64,000 nucleotides of DNA from assembly GCA_017456145.1 (NCBI GenBank), contig JAFTJZ010000014.1:1-64000 (forward strand), read 5' to 3'. Origin of the DNA: Clostridia bacterium. GTDB lineage: Bacteria; Bacillota; Clostridia; Oscillospirales; CAG-272. Positions 16,614 through 24,113 of this stretch are shown in pieces. A model generated the notes under the pieces. That model was not told where the DNA came from. It did not search any database and saw nothing but the letters and a program-made list of their open reading frames with translations. Each line of letters opens with the position of its first letter. Position 1 is the stretch's first letter. Position numbers and translations under genes: made by a program.

Positions 16614-18728
16614 TTATTGATTATTTCTGATCCCCAACAACCAGACCGCCACATGGGAGGCAAAGCCGTGGTTGCAGCTGGCAAAGTCGGTGGCGTTTTC
16701 CCAGAGGGTGCCCGTCTTTTGTGCCATGTAATGGAAGTACCCCTTGATCTCGCGGAGGATCTGCTCATAACGTCCCTCGCGGAAGAGAAGATCCTGCCGC
16801 AGATAGTTGCCGACGAAGGAATTTGCGGGATAAATGGCAGGATAGTGTCCATGTCTGGCACGATCGGGGCCAAACTCCTCGGTCAGAATGCGCCAGAGTG
16901 CTGCGTGACTTTCGGGGGATGCCACACCGAAATAAAACATATAATATTGACAAACCTCGGTGCATTCGCCCGAAAGCCGCAGTATTCCTCTTTCGTCGCG
17001 GCAGGCGTTGTCACAGAAAAAGTCACCCACAAGCGTGTGAGTTCGGATGTACGTGCGGATGCGCTCGGCCTTCTTTTGCAGCGCGGGCAATTCGTAGAGC
17101 CGCGCCAATGCGTCCAGCATGGCAGCGTAGAGCGCATTTGTGGGGAAGTTGACCTCTTGAACGAGATCGTTGGCGTGCGACCACTCGACGAACACCCAAG
17201 AAGGGAGCTTTTCCAGCAAGCCGTCACTGTTTTCATAAGTCGTGAAGAATCCGTGCAGTGCCAGCATCCGCTCGCGGGCGCGCTCAATCAGGGTGTGGTC
17301 ACCGCTGCGGGCGAGATATTCCTCCAGCTCCAGCACGTACCACATCGCCCAGTTGGGGATAAACACCCCGTTTGGGTGGTCGGAGGGATAGCACATGGGC
17401 AGCATTCCGTCGGGGAGGGAGGGGAAGGATTCCGCCTGTAAAAAATTGTCAAGAAAGGCGCGCTCGACTACGCTTTTACCCGTCAGAGCATATTCCACGC
17501 GGGAGGTGAAAAAGCTGTCGCACAGCCAGCCCGCCCGCTCGCGGGAGGGACAATCCATGTAAACATCGGCGACGTTTTGCCGGAAGGTTTCTATCGCAGC
17601 AGAGAAGATCTCCTGCTCGATGGGATCGTTGGAGCGGAGTGTTTTTTCGATCTTGGGAAATCCGATGCGGAAAATCCCCGTGTCGTACAGCCTTGTTTTG
17701 CCTTTGCTACAGGCAATGACACTCAGATATCGAAACGAATATGCCTCCATGGTGAGCAGGTCAAACTCGCCTGCAGCAAGCTCATACACGACCGCATTAC
17801 AGCAGTCCAGTCGCGTGGCATCCACCTGACCATCGGTTAAGATCTCGTCAAACAGCAGCACAAGGCGGGTGGGAGCCTCGGTGCTGACACGCAGGGTGAT
17901 CAGTCCCGTCCGCTCCTGTCCGAGATCCAGCAGCGCGTAGCCGTCGGCGGGCAGCGTCAGGGCGGCTGCATCGACAGGAACGGCATCGGTCGGATGATAT
18001 TCATAAGCGTGTGCGATCTGTGCAGAATTGATCTCGATGTTCTCGGGCGCAAAGCAGGAAAGAACGGGAGAAGGGTGATATTCTCTCTTGTCGGGATAGA
18101 CGGGCGTGGGAAACTCGCTGACCGTACCGGACGCGAGCACCGTGCGGGCCACCTCCCGCTCTCCGTCGGTCGGGTAGACATCGCGGGGGAGCAGCGCTTT
18201 TTTTGCTTGCTCAAAAAGCGAGACAGATGGATATGCGGCTGCCTCGGGCGAGACGGAAAAATGAGATTGTGCCTGAGTCAGACGGTAGACCTCGGTGAAG
18301 AGTCGCTGGAAGGAAAAGCGCAGTGTTCTCTGTACTCGTGAGGTCATGTGCACACAGTGAAAATCGCCGTCCGCTGCCGTATGGGCGAGGACGCGCTCGC
18401 CGCTGACGAGCTCGGCTTGCAGAAAACCGACCGATTGCGGTACGGCGTAGCTATAGCAGTTACTGCTTTGTAAAAGAATGGAGATGACGTTCTCGTCACG
18501 TATAAGATAAGAGGAAACGTCGATCTCATCCACGCGGAATTTACCCGCACAGGTGCGTGCAGGGCCGCGGTGGATGAAGGTGCCGTTAATAAAAACCTCA
18601 TAAAGAGTTGCTCCCGTCAGACGCAGCAGGGCGTCGGGAACGCAGGGCACACGCGTATAAAAGCCGAGCTGGAGATTCATTTCTTTTTCCATGTCGGCGG
18701 CAAATACAGGCTTGGCTTGCAAGAACAT
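16614..18728 (-). CDS. Alpha-L-rhamnosidase-like glycoside hydrolase (GH78 type)
   Basis: 704 residues, cytoplasmic (no signal peptide). N-terminal beta-sandwich regions (LYEVFINGTFIHRGPA) are followed by an (alpha/alpha)6 catalytic domain. DCPSRERAGW (D392-W401) corresponds to the GH78 motif DCPtRERxGW that carries a catalytic acid, and the C-terminus GTLWENATDFASCNHGFASH matches the conserved WE...NHxxxS segment. The enzyme would release terminal L-rhamnose from plant or bacterial glycans taken up as oligosaccharides. Start ATG follows AAGGAGGATGACTGCAG. It is not clustered with transporters, so specificity within the GH78-like group remains open. Confidence 0.8.
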   Translation of the reverse strand: MFLQAKPVFAADMEKEMNLQLGFYTRVPCVPDALLRLTGATLYEVFINGTFIHRGPARTCAGKFRVDEIDVSSYLIRDENVISILLQSSNCYSYAVPQSVGFLQAELVSGERVLAHTAADGDFHCVHMTSRVQRTLRFSFQRLFTEVYRLTQAQSHFSVSPEAAAYPSVSLFEQAKKALLPRDVYPTDGEREVARTVLASGTVSEFPTPVYPDKREYHPSPVLSCFAPENIEINSAQIAHAYEYHPTDAVPVDAAALTLPADGYALLDLGQERTGLITLRVSTEAPTRLVLLFDEILTDGQVDATRLDCCNAVVYELAAGEFDLLTMEAYSFRYLSVIACSKGKTRLYDTGIFRIGFPKIEKTLRSNDPIEQEIFSAAIETFRQNVADVYMDCPSRERAGWLCDSFFTSRVEYALTGKSVVERAFLDNFLQAESFPSLPDGMLPMCYPSDHPNGVFIPNWAMWYVLELEEYLARSGDHTLIERARERMLALHGFFTTYENSDGLLEKLPSWVFVEWSHANDLVQEVNFPTNALYAAMLDALARLYELPALQKKAERIRTYIRTHTLVGDFFCDNACRDERGILRLSGECTEVCQYYMFYFGVASPESHAALWRILTEEFGPDRARHGHYPAIYPANSFVGNYLRQDLLFREGRYEQILREIKGYFHYMAQKTGTLWENATDFASCNHGFASHVAVWLLGIRNNQ

Positions 18729-18833
18729 CTGCAGTCATCCTCCTTGATGTGAATGTATGATAATCATATCACAAACAAAAGGCGGTGTCAAGAGCGGAAA
18801 AGAAAAAACAAGAATTATTATAGAGACAAAATG

Positions 18834-18973
18834 GGGGTGAGACCAATGCGAAAATGCATCGGATTCTCACCCCGTTGTTTTGCTTTGCGGCTGAACATCA
18901 CAATATGCCGATTCGTGCGACAAAAAGCCTGCCATTGGTTATTTTGCCGGGGCGGTGCCAATGACGCAGCCTC
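18834..18973. repeat. Dispersed two-ended hairpin element, family 1, copy B
   Basis: Left end hairpin GGGGTGAGACCAATGC... GCATCGGATTCTCACCCC (18834-18873). Right end GGGGCGGTGCCAATGACGCAGCC is partly decayed and stops five bases from the stop codon of the XRE regulator gene. The middle retains TTTGCGGCTGAACA and GACAAAAAGCCTGCC. No coding potential. Confidence 0.75.
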
Positions 18974-18978
18974 AGAGG

Positions 18979-20151
18979 TTACTGTAGCTTGGAGACCCAA
19001 GCAGCCCAACGTGGGTCAGCTTGCATTTCCGGCTTGACGATAGCGTATTCGGGAACGCACCACCAAGGCCAGTCTTCGGCCAGGCTTGCGCAGGGCAGGG
19101 GAGCCGCATTGACCATGTCGGGGCATACCTCATACGAAACCAAGCGAATAAGCGGCGCGGTGTAGCTGCCGCTATCCTTGGCATAGCACGCATTCATGCG
19201 ATTATACTGTGCCAGTGCCTCATCCAAGGCGGCAAACGCCTCGTCCCTCTGACCGTCCAGCCACAGGTACAGAGAAAGCAGCGTGTAAACGCGGGCAATG
19301 TAGCCGTGATGCATCCCGTAGTTGCCGTCCGTGCAGACAAGGGAGAACAGATCGATCGCACCGCGCAGGCTCGCCACCTTTTCGGTGGGCGACATATTCT
19401 TCTCGTAGGCAATGACACCGCTGACCATCAACTCGGAGCAGGCGCGAACCGTTTTCAAAAGCGCCTCGCCGTAAGCCTTGGCGCGTTCCTTGCCGTCGGT
19501 CGCATTTGCCTTGAGAAATTCCCGCGAGTCGTAAATGCTCGGCGCGGTCTCAATCAGCGCAAGCGCTCTTGCGTGCTCTCCGATGCTCAAATACAGCTGC
19601 GTGAGCTCGCGCACGGCACGCTGGCGGGACTCCCCCTCCTCCATGGTCTTCAGCAGCTTTTCATAAAGAGAAATCGCCTCATTCCACTCCGCATAAGTGC
19701 GGTGCCGCTCTATATCGTATACGTTATATCCGTCGGCATCGGTCTGATGATATTCGCCGTAGCGAGCGTATCCCGCATTGTACAGCACCGAGGCAAGGCA
19801 CAGCATAATTTTTTCGTTGCCCGGAAATTCGACCAAAGCGGCTCTTGCCATGGCAATGCATTCGTTGATGTTGATATCCTCGCCATTGTTTTGACGGTTC
19901 ATCCCTTCGATCTTTTGATACAGCTCTTCGATTTTCTTGGAGCGCTCGTTGTCGTATCCAAACAGCTCGTCGATCGAAACACCGAAGAAATTGGCAATGG
20001 ACGGAATCACCTCCATGTCGGGATATCCTCCGTTGGCCTCCCAACGGGAAACCGCCTGCGAGGTCACGCCGATGGCATCGGCCAGCGCCTCTTGGGTGCG
20101 TCCGTCACGCCGACGCAGCTCGCGTATCTTTTGTCCTAAATTCAGTTGCAT
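18979..20151 (-). CDS. XRE-family transcriptional regulator with a TPR-like C-terminal domain
   Basis: 390 residues. The N-terminal helix-turn-helix (LGQKIRELRRRDGRTQEALADAIGVTSQAVSRWEANGGYP, about residues 5-43, written here only as its start and end: LGQKIRELRR to SRWEANGGYP) is a classical Cro/C1-type DNA-binding domain, followed by SIANFFGVSIDELFGYD. From about residue 90 the protein is all-helical with repeated 30-40-residue units resembling tetratricopeptide repeats, as in peptide-sensing or metabolite-sensing regulators. No adjacent target operon is evident; the divergent purC unit begins 350 bp away. Ribosome site CGGAGG precedes the ATG. Confidence 0.8.
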   Translation of the reverse strand: MQLNLGQKIRELRRRDGRTQEALADAIGVTSQAVSRWEANGGYPDMEVIPSIANFFGVSIDELFGYDNERSKKIEELYQKIEGMNRQNNGEDININECIAMARAALVEFPGNEKIMLCLASVLYNAGYARYGEYHQTDADGYNVYDIERHRTYAEWNEAISLYEKLLKTMEEGESRQRAVRELTQLYLSIGEHARALALIETAPSIYDSREFLKANATDGKERAKAYGEALLKTVRACSELMVSGVIAYEKNMSPTEKVASLRGAIDLFSLVCTDGNYGMHHGYIARVYTLLSLYLWLDGQRDEAFAALDEALAQYNRMNACYAKDSGSYTAPLIRLVSYEVCPDMVNAAPLPCASLAEDWPWWCVPEYAIVKPEMQADPRWAAWVSKLQ

Positions 20152-20191
20152 AAAAGCACCTCCGAAAAATTTTTATCACCGGTGTACCTTT

Positions 20192-20219
20192 ATTATAGCA
20201 CATATTCGTATAAAAGCAA
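20192..20219 (-). promoter_or_regulatory. Promoter of the XRE regulator gene
   Basis: On the minus strand TTGCTT, a 16-bp spacer and TATAAT. Immediately downstream is GGTACACCGGTGATAA, a small dyad that could be an autoregulatory site. Confidence 0.6.
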
Positions 20220-20378
20220 TGATCAATTCATTGTTTCAAATCCAAGTGTGCGTTGGATTTTCGGTGCTTTTTTATATTTCGGGCAAGCATAACACGCACC
20301 GATATGCGAATATTTGATTTTACACAAAAAATCAGTTTCCGCAGCATGAAATTTTTTCGAAATCTTGTCTTGTATCTA

Positions 20379-20407
20379 TTGCAAAAGCAGCAGAAAAGTG
20401 GTATAAT
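20379..20407 (+). promoter_or_regulatory. purC promoter
   Basis: TTGCAA, a 17-bp spacer and TATAAT. Transcription should start near 20413, leaving a leader of about 95 nt. The 20220-20378 stretch shows no further feature. Confidence 0.7.
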
Positions 20408-20409
20408 AT

Positions 20410-20460
20410 ATCGGTAGAGCCGCGGATGCTTTTGCGAAGGGTTACAAGCAAGCTGCCGAT
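20410..20460 (+). promoter_or_regulatory. purC leader stem-loop, unassigned
   Basis: ATCGGTAG (20410-20417) can pair over eight bases with CTGCCGAT (20453-20460), and TTGC/GCAA pairs inside. The fold starts at the transcription start and ends about 48 nt before purC. It does not match the purine, ZTP or THF riboswitch consensus as I know them. Confidence 0.4.
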
Positions 20461-20507
20461 GTGGGCACTCAAATCAATTTTTTCACAAATGTGTGGAGGA
20501 AAAACGC

Positions 20508-21206
20508 ATGAAAAAGATGTATGAAGGTAAGACCAAGGATGTTTACGCGCTGGAAAACGGTAACGTTCTTTTGAAATTCAAGGACGATTGCACAGGGAAG
20601 GACGGCGTATTCGATCCCGGCGAGAACAGCGTCGGCTTGACCATCGAGGGCATCGGCAAGGCAAACTTGCAGACCTCTGTTTACTATTTTGAGCTGTGCC
20701 GTAAGGCGGGCATCAAGACCCACTACGTGGCAGCCAATGTGGAGGATGCGACCATGGAGGTGCTCCCCGCAGAGTGCTTTGGTAAAGATAAGGGCGGCAA
20801 CGGTCTGGAGGTTATCTGCCGACTGGTCGCAACGGGCAGCTTTATCCGCAGATACGGCGAGTACATCAAAAACGGTACACCTCTTGAGGGAGGCTACGTG
20901 GAGTGTACCTTCAAAAACGACGAGAAGGGCGATCCGCTGGTCACGGGCGAGGGCTTGGTTGCACTGGGCATCATGACCGCCGAGATGTTTGAGAGTCTCA
21001 AGGAGCAGACCTTGAAGATCACCAAGGTCGTCGCAGACGACCTCAAGACCATCGGGCTCGATCTTTGGGATATCAAGTTCGAGTTTGGCTATAACAACGG
21101 CGAGGTCATCCTGATCGACGAGATCGCATCGGGGAATATGCGTGTTTACAAGGGCGACCAGATCGTGGAGCCCGTGGAGCTGACCAAGCTGATTCTGAAC
21201 AGATAA
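20508..21206 (+). CDS. purC: Phosphoribosylaminoimidazole-succinocarboxamide (SAICAR) synthase
   Basis: A purine-biosynthesis enzyme that condenses CAIR with aspartate using ATP. The 232 residues are the compact bacterial PurC length. [24 protein letters not shown] is the nucleotide-binding N-terminus; [17 protein letters not shown] and [20 protein letters not shown], followed by [10 protein letters not shown], are conserved catalytic segments. ATG at 20508 is chosen over a GTG five codons upstream because TGGAGGA precedes it by seven bases. It stands apart from other pur genes; guaB lies 29 kb away. A phosphatase gene and a PHP gene follow and may be co-transcribed. Confidence 0.95.
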   Translation: MKKMYEGKTKDVYALENGNVLLKFKDDCTGKDGVFDPGENSVGLTIEGIGKANLQTSVYYFELCRKAGIKTHYVAANVEDATMEVLPAECFGKDKGGNGLEVICRLVATGSFIRRYGEYIKNGTPLEGGYVECTFKNDEKGDPLVTGEGLVALGIMTAEMFESLKEQTLKITKVVADDLKTIGLDLWDIKFEFGYNNGEVILIDEIASGNMRVYKGDQIVEPVELTKLILNR

Positions 21207-21298
21207 TTTTGACTTTTCTATATTGATTGCAGCCGCCCACGGTCGCAACCGTCAGCATCGGTGCGGTCGCGGGCGGTGCTGCTTATTTGAGGTTCGTC

Positions 21299-21784
21299 AT
21301 GATAAGAATCTTGTTTGTTTGCCACGGCAATATCTGTCGCTCTCCCATGGCAGAATTTATCTTCAAGGACATGGTGCGACGCGCAGGGCTCACCGAATAC
21401 TTTACCGTTGCATCCTGCGCTACCAGCCGAGAGGAAATATGGGGCGGTGTGGGGAATCCCGTTTATCCGCCTGCGCGGGCAGAGCTCGCCCGCCACGGTC
21501 TTGACTGCGGCGATAAGCGTGCAGTGCAGCTCACCGCAGCAGATTATCAAGCATACGATCTGCTCATAGGCATGGACAGCGCCAATATTCGCAATATGCA
21601 CCGTATGCTTTGCGGTGATCCCGAGGGAAAGATCCATCGCCTTTTGGAGTATGCGGGGGAGAATGCCGACGTTGCCGATCCATGGTATTCCGAAAGATTT
21701 GACGTTGCCTATCAAGACATTGAGCGTGGGTGTGCGGCACTTTTGCAATCATTGACAAATCATGTGAAGAGAGGAACTGTATGA
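21299..21784 (+). CDS. Low-molecular-weight protein tyrosine phosphatase
   Basis: 161 residues with the signature C8-X5-R14 in VCHGNICRSPMAEF at the very N-terminus and the general-acid motif DPWY near residue 127, so it should be an active LMW-PTP (arsenate-reductase fold), cytoplasmic. The start at 21299 places the P-loop at the position standard for the family; earlier in-frame codons would add an unrelated tail. The stop overlaps the next start by four bases (ATGA), coupling it to a PHP-domain phosphoesterase. Substrates could be phosphotyrosine or phosphoarginine proteins; the sequence does not say. Confidence 0.9.
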   Translation: MIRILFVCHGNICRSPMAEFIFKDMVRRAGLTEYFTVASCATSREEIWGGVGNPVYPPARAELARHGLDCGDKRAVQLTAADYQAYDLLIGMDSANIRNMHRMLCGDPEGKIHRLLEYAGENADVADPWYSERFDVAYQDIERGCAALLQSLTNHVKRGTV

Positions 21785-22617
21785 TGAGATACATTGTTGA
21801 CCACGATCTGCACAGCCACAGTTATATTTCACCTTGCTCGCGGGATGACCGCCAGACCAAGCAAGCGATCTACGCTTATGCGCTGGCATCCGGCTACAAG
21901 CTGATGGCACTGACCGATCACGGCTGGGACACCAAGGTGGATGATAAGGGCGCAGTGGGCTGGGTCGGCAACAATATGGATCGGCTGCGGGAAAATCTGC
22001 CGCTGCCGCAATCCAAATATTGTCGCTTTCTGATGGGCTGTGAGATCGATATGAACCGTCACGGTGTGTTCGGTCTGTCGCCGGAGGAAAGGGATCGTTT
22101 TGAATTTATCATTGCCTCTACCAGTCATCTGAATCTGCGACATTTTACCATCGATCCCGAGACCGTCGGGGATGATGCAGCCTCGAGAAAGGCATACTAT
22201 CAAAAACGGCTGCATACCTTATTGGATATGGAGGATCTCCCGTTTCACAAGATGGGACTTGCCCACTTTTATACGGGAAACATCTGCAACGCGGAGCCGA
22301 TCAAGTGCTTGTCCTTGTTTACCGAAAACGATCTGCGCGATATTTTTGAAAAGGTCAAGGCGCGCGGTATGGGGGTTGAGCTGAATTTCGTGCCCCGTGC
22401 GGCGACGGCAGAGGATCTGGAGATCGTGCTGCGTCCACATCGCGTTGCCAAGGACGTTGGCTGCAAATTTTATCTTGGCGGTGATGCGCATCATCCCGAG
22501 CGCTTTGCCGAGCGGCGAGCGGAGTTTGAGACCATCGTCGATCTGCTCGATCTGCGGGAGAGCGATAAATGGGAGTTTGTGCCGCGCATGATCGCGCAGG
22601 AGACAGTCGGACAATAA
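21781..22617 (+). CDS. PHP-domain metal-dependent phosphoesterase (second paralogue)
   Basis: 278 residues. Metal ligands are visible in VDHDLHSHSYISPCSRDDRQ, LTDHGWD, MGCEIDMN, LAHFYTG and YLGGDAHHPERFAE. It is clearly related to the protein of 10085-10879; about 14 residues of extra sequence lie between the second and third motifs. Translation is coupled to the upstream tyrosine phosphatase through an ATGA overlap. GAGAGGA lies nine bases before the ATG. The substrate is unknown. The pairing of a protein phosphatase with a small-molecule phosphoesterase is notable but not interpretable from sequence alone. Confidence 0.8.
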   Translation: MMRYIVDHDLHSHSYISPCSRDDRQTKQAIYAYALASGYKLMALTDHGWDTKVDDKGAVGWVGNNMDRLRENLPLPQSKYCRFLMGCEIDMNRHGVFGLSPEERDRFEFIIASTSHLNLRHFTIDPETVGDDAASRKAYYQKRLHTLLDMEDLPFHKMGLAHFYTGNICNAEPIKCLSLFTENDLRDIFEKVKARGMGVELNFVPRAATAEDLEIVLRPHRVAKDVGCKFYLGGDAHHPERFAERRAEFETIVDLLDLRESDKWEFVPRMIAQETVGQ

Positions 22618-22663
22618 TGTTATTTATATACAAAATGATGATCACAAAAGGAGGATTTTAATT

Positions 22664-23674
22664 ATGCCGGGACCCGGAGGAGGAGGAAGAGGCGGCGGCG
22701 GAGGCGGCCGCGGTGGTAGCTTTGGTGGAGGTCGCTCGGGCGGCTTTGGCGGCGGCGGAGGCCGCGGCGGCAGCTTTGGCGGCGGTGGATTCGGAGGACC
22801 GAGAGGACCAAGACCCGGTGGACCGGGCGGGTTCCATCACCGTCCCCCACATCATCACGGCCCGCATTTTGGCTTTTGGGGTTACCGTCGTCCGTACTAC
22901 GGTGGCGGTGGCGGCTGCCTTGGCGGTATGATCGGTGCCATCATTGCCCCGATCTTTGTGCTGCTGTTTATATTTATCTGGATCAGTGCTATGGTTCCAT
23001 CGTGCTCGCTTTTTGAAGTTGAGACCACGGCGGGGACGCCTGAATACAGCGCAGATGCCATCGGCGATTATGCTGACGAGCAGTATGCTGCGGCGTTTGG
23101 CATGACGGACGATTATGAGGATCATATGCTGCTGGTCTTCCTTGCCGATGAGGAATGCTACGATTATTATTATATCGCTTGGGTGGGCGACCATATCGAA
23201 CGAGATGTTGCTGAGCTGTTTGGCGACAACCAGACAGCACTCGGGCGTGCGCTGGCAGCGTCCGTCAATGCGCAGTCCTACGAATATTCGCTGGACAGCG
23301 ATCTTGCCTCTGTCTTCAAATATATGGCGGAGCAGGTCACATCTCTCGGGCATGAGAGCAATCTCACGTGCACCGCGCCCGATGCGGGAGTCAGCTCGCA
23401 TCTGGTCAACCATACCGCGCTGCCGCTGACCGAGGAGACGGTCAACACCGCGTTGGAGGCATTTACCGCGCAGACGGGCATCACGGTTGTCGTTGCGGTG
23501 GAGGATATGACCGACGTGCTGGGCGGCGGGGATCACACTGAACCACAGGGGGTGGGTGTCTCTCCGATGCTTATTATTCCCGTAGTGGTCGTCATCGCGA
23601 TCGTCATCGTGATGATCGTCCGTTCGAAGAAGAGCGGGCAGGGAGGCGAAAAAAAGGATCAGTGGAGTGATTAA
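22664..23674 (+). CDS. RGG/Gly-rich, two-TM membrane protein of unknown function
   Basis: 336 residues. Residues 1-85 are low-complexity: repeats of GGRGGSFGGG and GGGGFGGPRGPR (RGG-box-like), followed by the His/Pro patch FHHRPPHHHGPHF. A strong hydrophobic helix follows at about 88-110 (IGAIIAPIFVLLFIFIWISA), then a soluble acidic domain of about 190 residues with Tyr-rich YDYYYIAW, and a second helix at about 303-325 (LIIPVVVVIAIVIVMI) with a basic tail. I cannot assign the central domain; it vaguely recalls TPM-type domains of YgcG-like proteins. Ribosome site AAAGGAGG. Followed by repeat copy C. Confidence 0.7.
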   Translation: MPGPGGGGRGGGGGGRGGSFGGGRSGGFGGGGGRGGSFGGGGFGGPRGPRPGGPGGFHHRPPHHHGPHFGFWGYRRPYYGGGGGCLGGMIGAIIAPIFVLLFIFIWISAMVPSCSLFEVETTAGTPEYSADAIGDYADEQYAAAFGMTDDYEDHMLLVFLADEECYDYYYIAWVGDHIERDVAELFGDNQTALGRALAASVNAQSYEYSLDSDLASVFKYMAEQVTSLGHESNLTCTAPDAGVSSHLVNHTALPLTEETVNTALEAFTAQTGITVVVAVEDMTDVLGGGDHTEPQGVGVSPMLIIPVVVVIAIVIVMIVRSKKSGQGGEKKDQWSD

Positions 23675-23700
23675 GCGCACGACTTTGTATCTATAATATG

Positions 23701-23868
23701 GGGGTGAGTCAAATGCAAAAATGCATGAAAACTCACCCCGTCGTTTTTTGCTTTGCGGCGGAACACCGCAGTTTTTGCCTGCTTTGCCGGCAAAAAACGC
23801 AAATTCCGCATGGCAAAAAAGCCTACTGTCGGCTTTTTTGCACAGGGGCGCGCCGGTGACGCAGCCCC
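23701..23868. repeat. Dispersed two-ended hairpin element, family 1, copy C
   Basis: The most complete copy. Left end GGGGTGAGTCAAATGC ... ACTCACCCC (23701-23739). Inner stems are GCGG/CCGC, TTGCCTG ... CCGGCAA and GCAAAAAAGCC ... GGCTTTTTTGC. Right end GGGGCG ... CGCAGCCCC (23845-23868) is followed by CTTTTTTTT, a proper terminator tail. It lies 27 bp after the RGG-protein stop and before the opp promoter. Confidence 0.85.
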
Positions 23869-23991
23869 GCTTTTTTTTGTGATATAACGCAGCGGTTGAG
23901 AAATGTAACGAAAATGTTGACAGTCAGTTGATATGCGGCGGTTGATATTCATAAAAAATTCAAAAAATCTTAATAAATTGGTGTTTTGGTA

Positions 23992-24020
23992 TTGACAAAC
24001 CGTTGAATATCTGGTAAAAT
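23992..24020 (+). promoter_or_regulatory. opp operon promoter
   Basis: TTGACA, a 17-bp spacer and TAAAAT preceded by TGG, about 95 bp before oppA. Confidence 0.75.
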
Positions 24021-24113
24021 AGAAGAACAAAAATGTAATATGCCCCACTGTTGCCCGTTTTTTGTCCCGCGCGACAGGGGTTTGTTACGCAATTTTTAAG
24101 GAGGCTTATTAAA

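Noticed and set aside
20410..20507. Calling the purC leader a ZTP or purine riboswitch
   Set aside because: The conserved core sequences of these classes are not visible; only a generic stem is supported.
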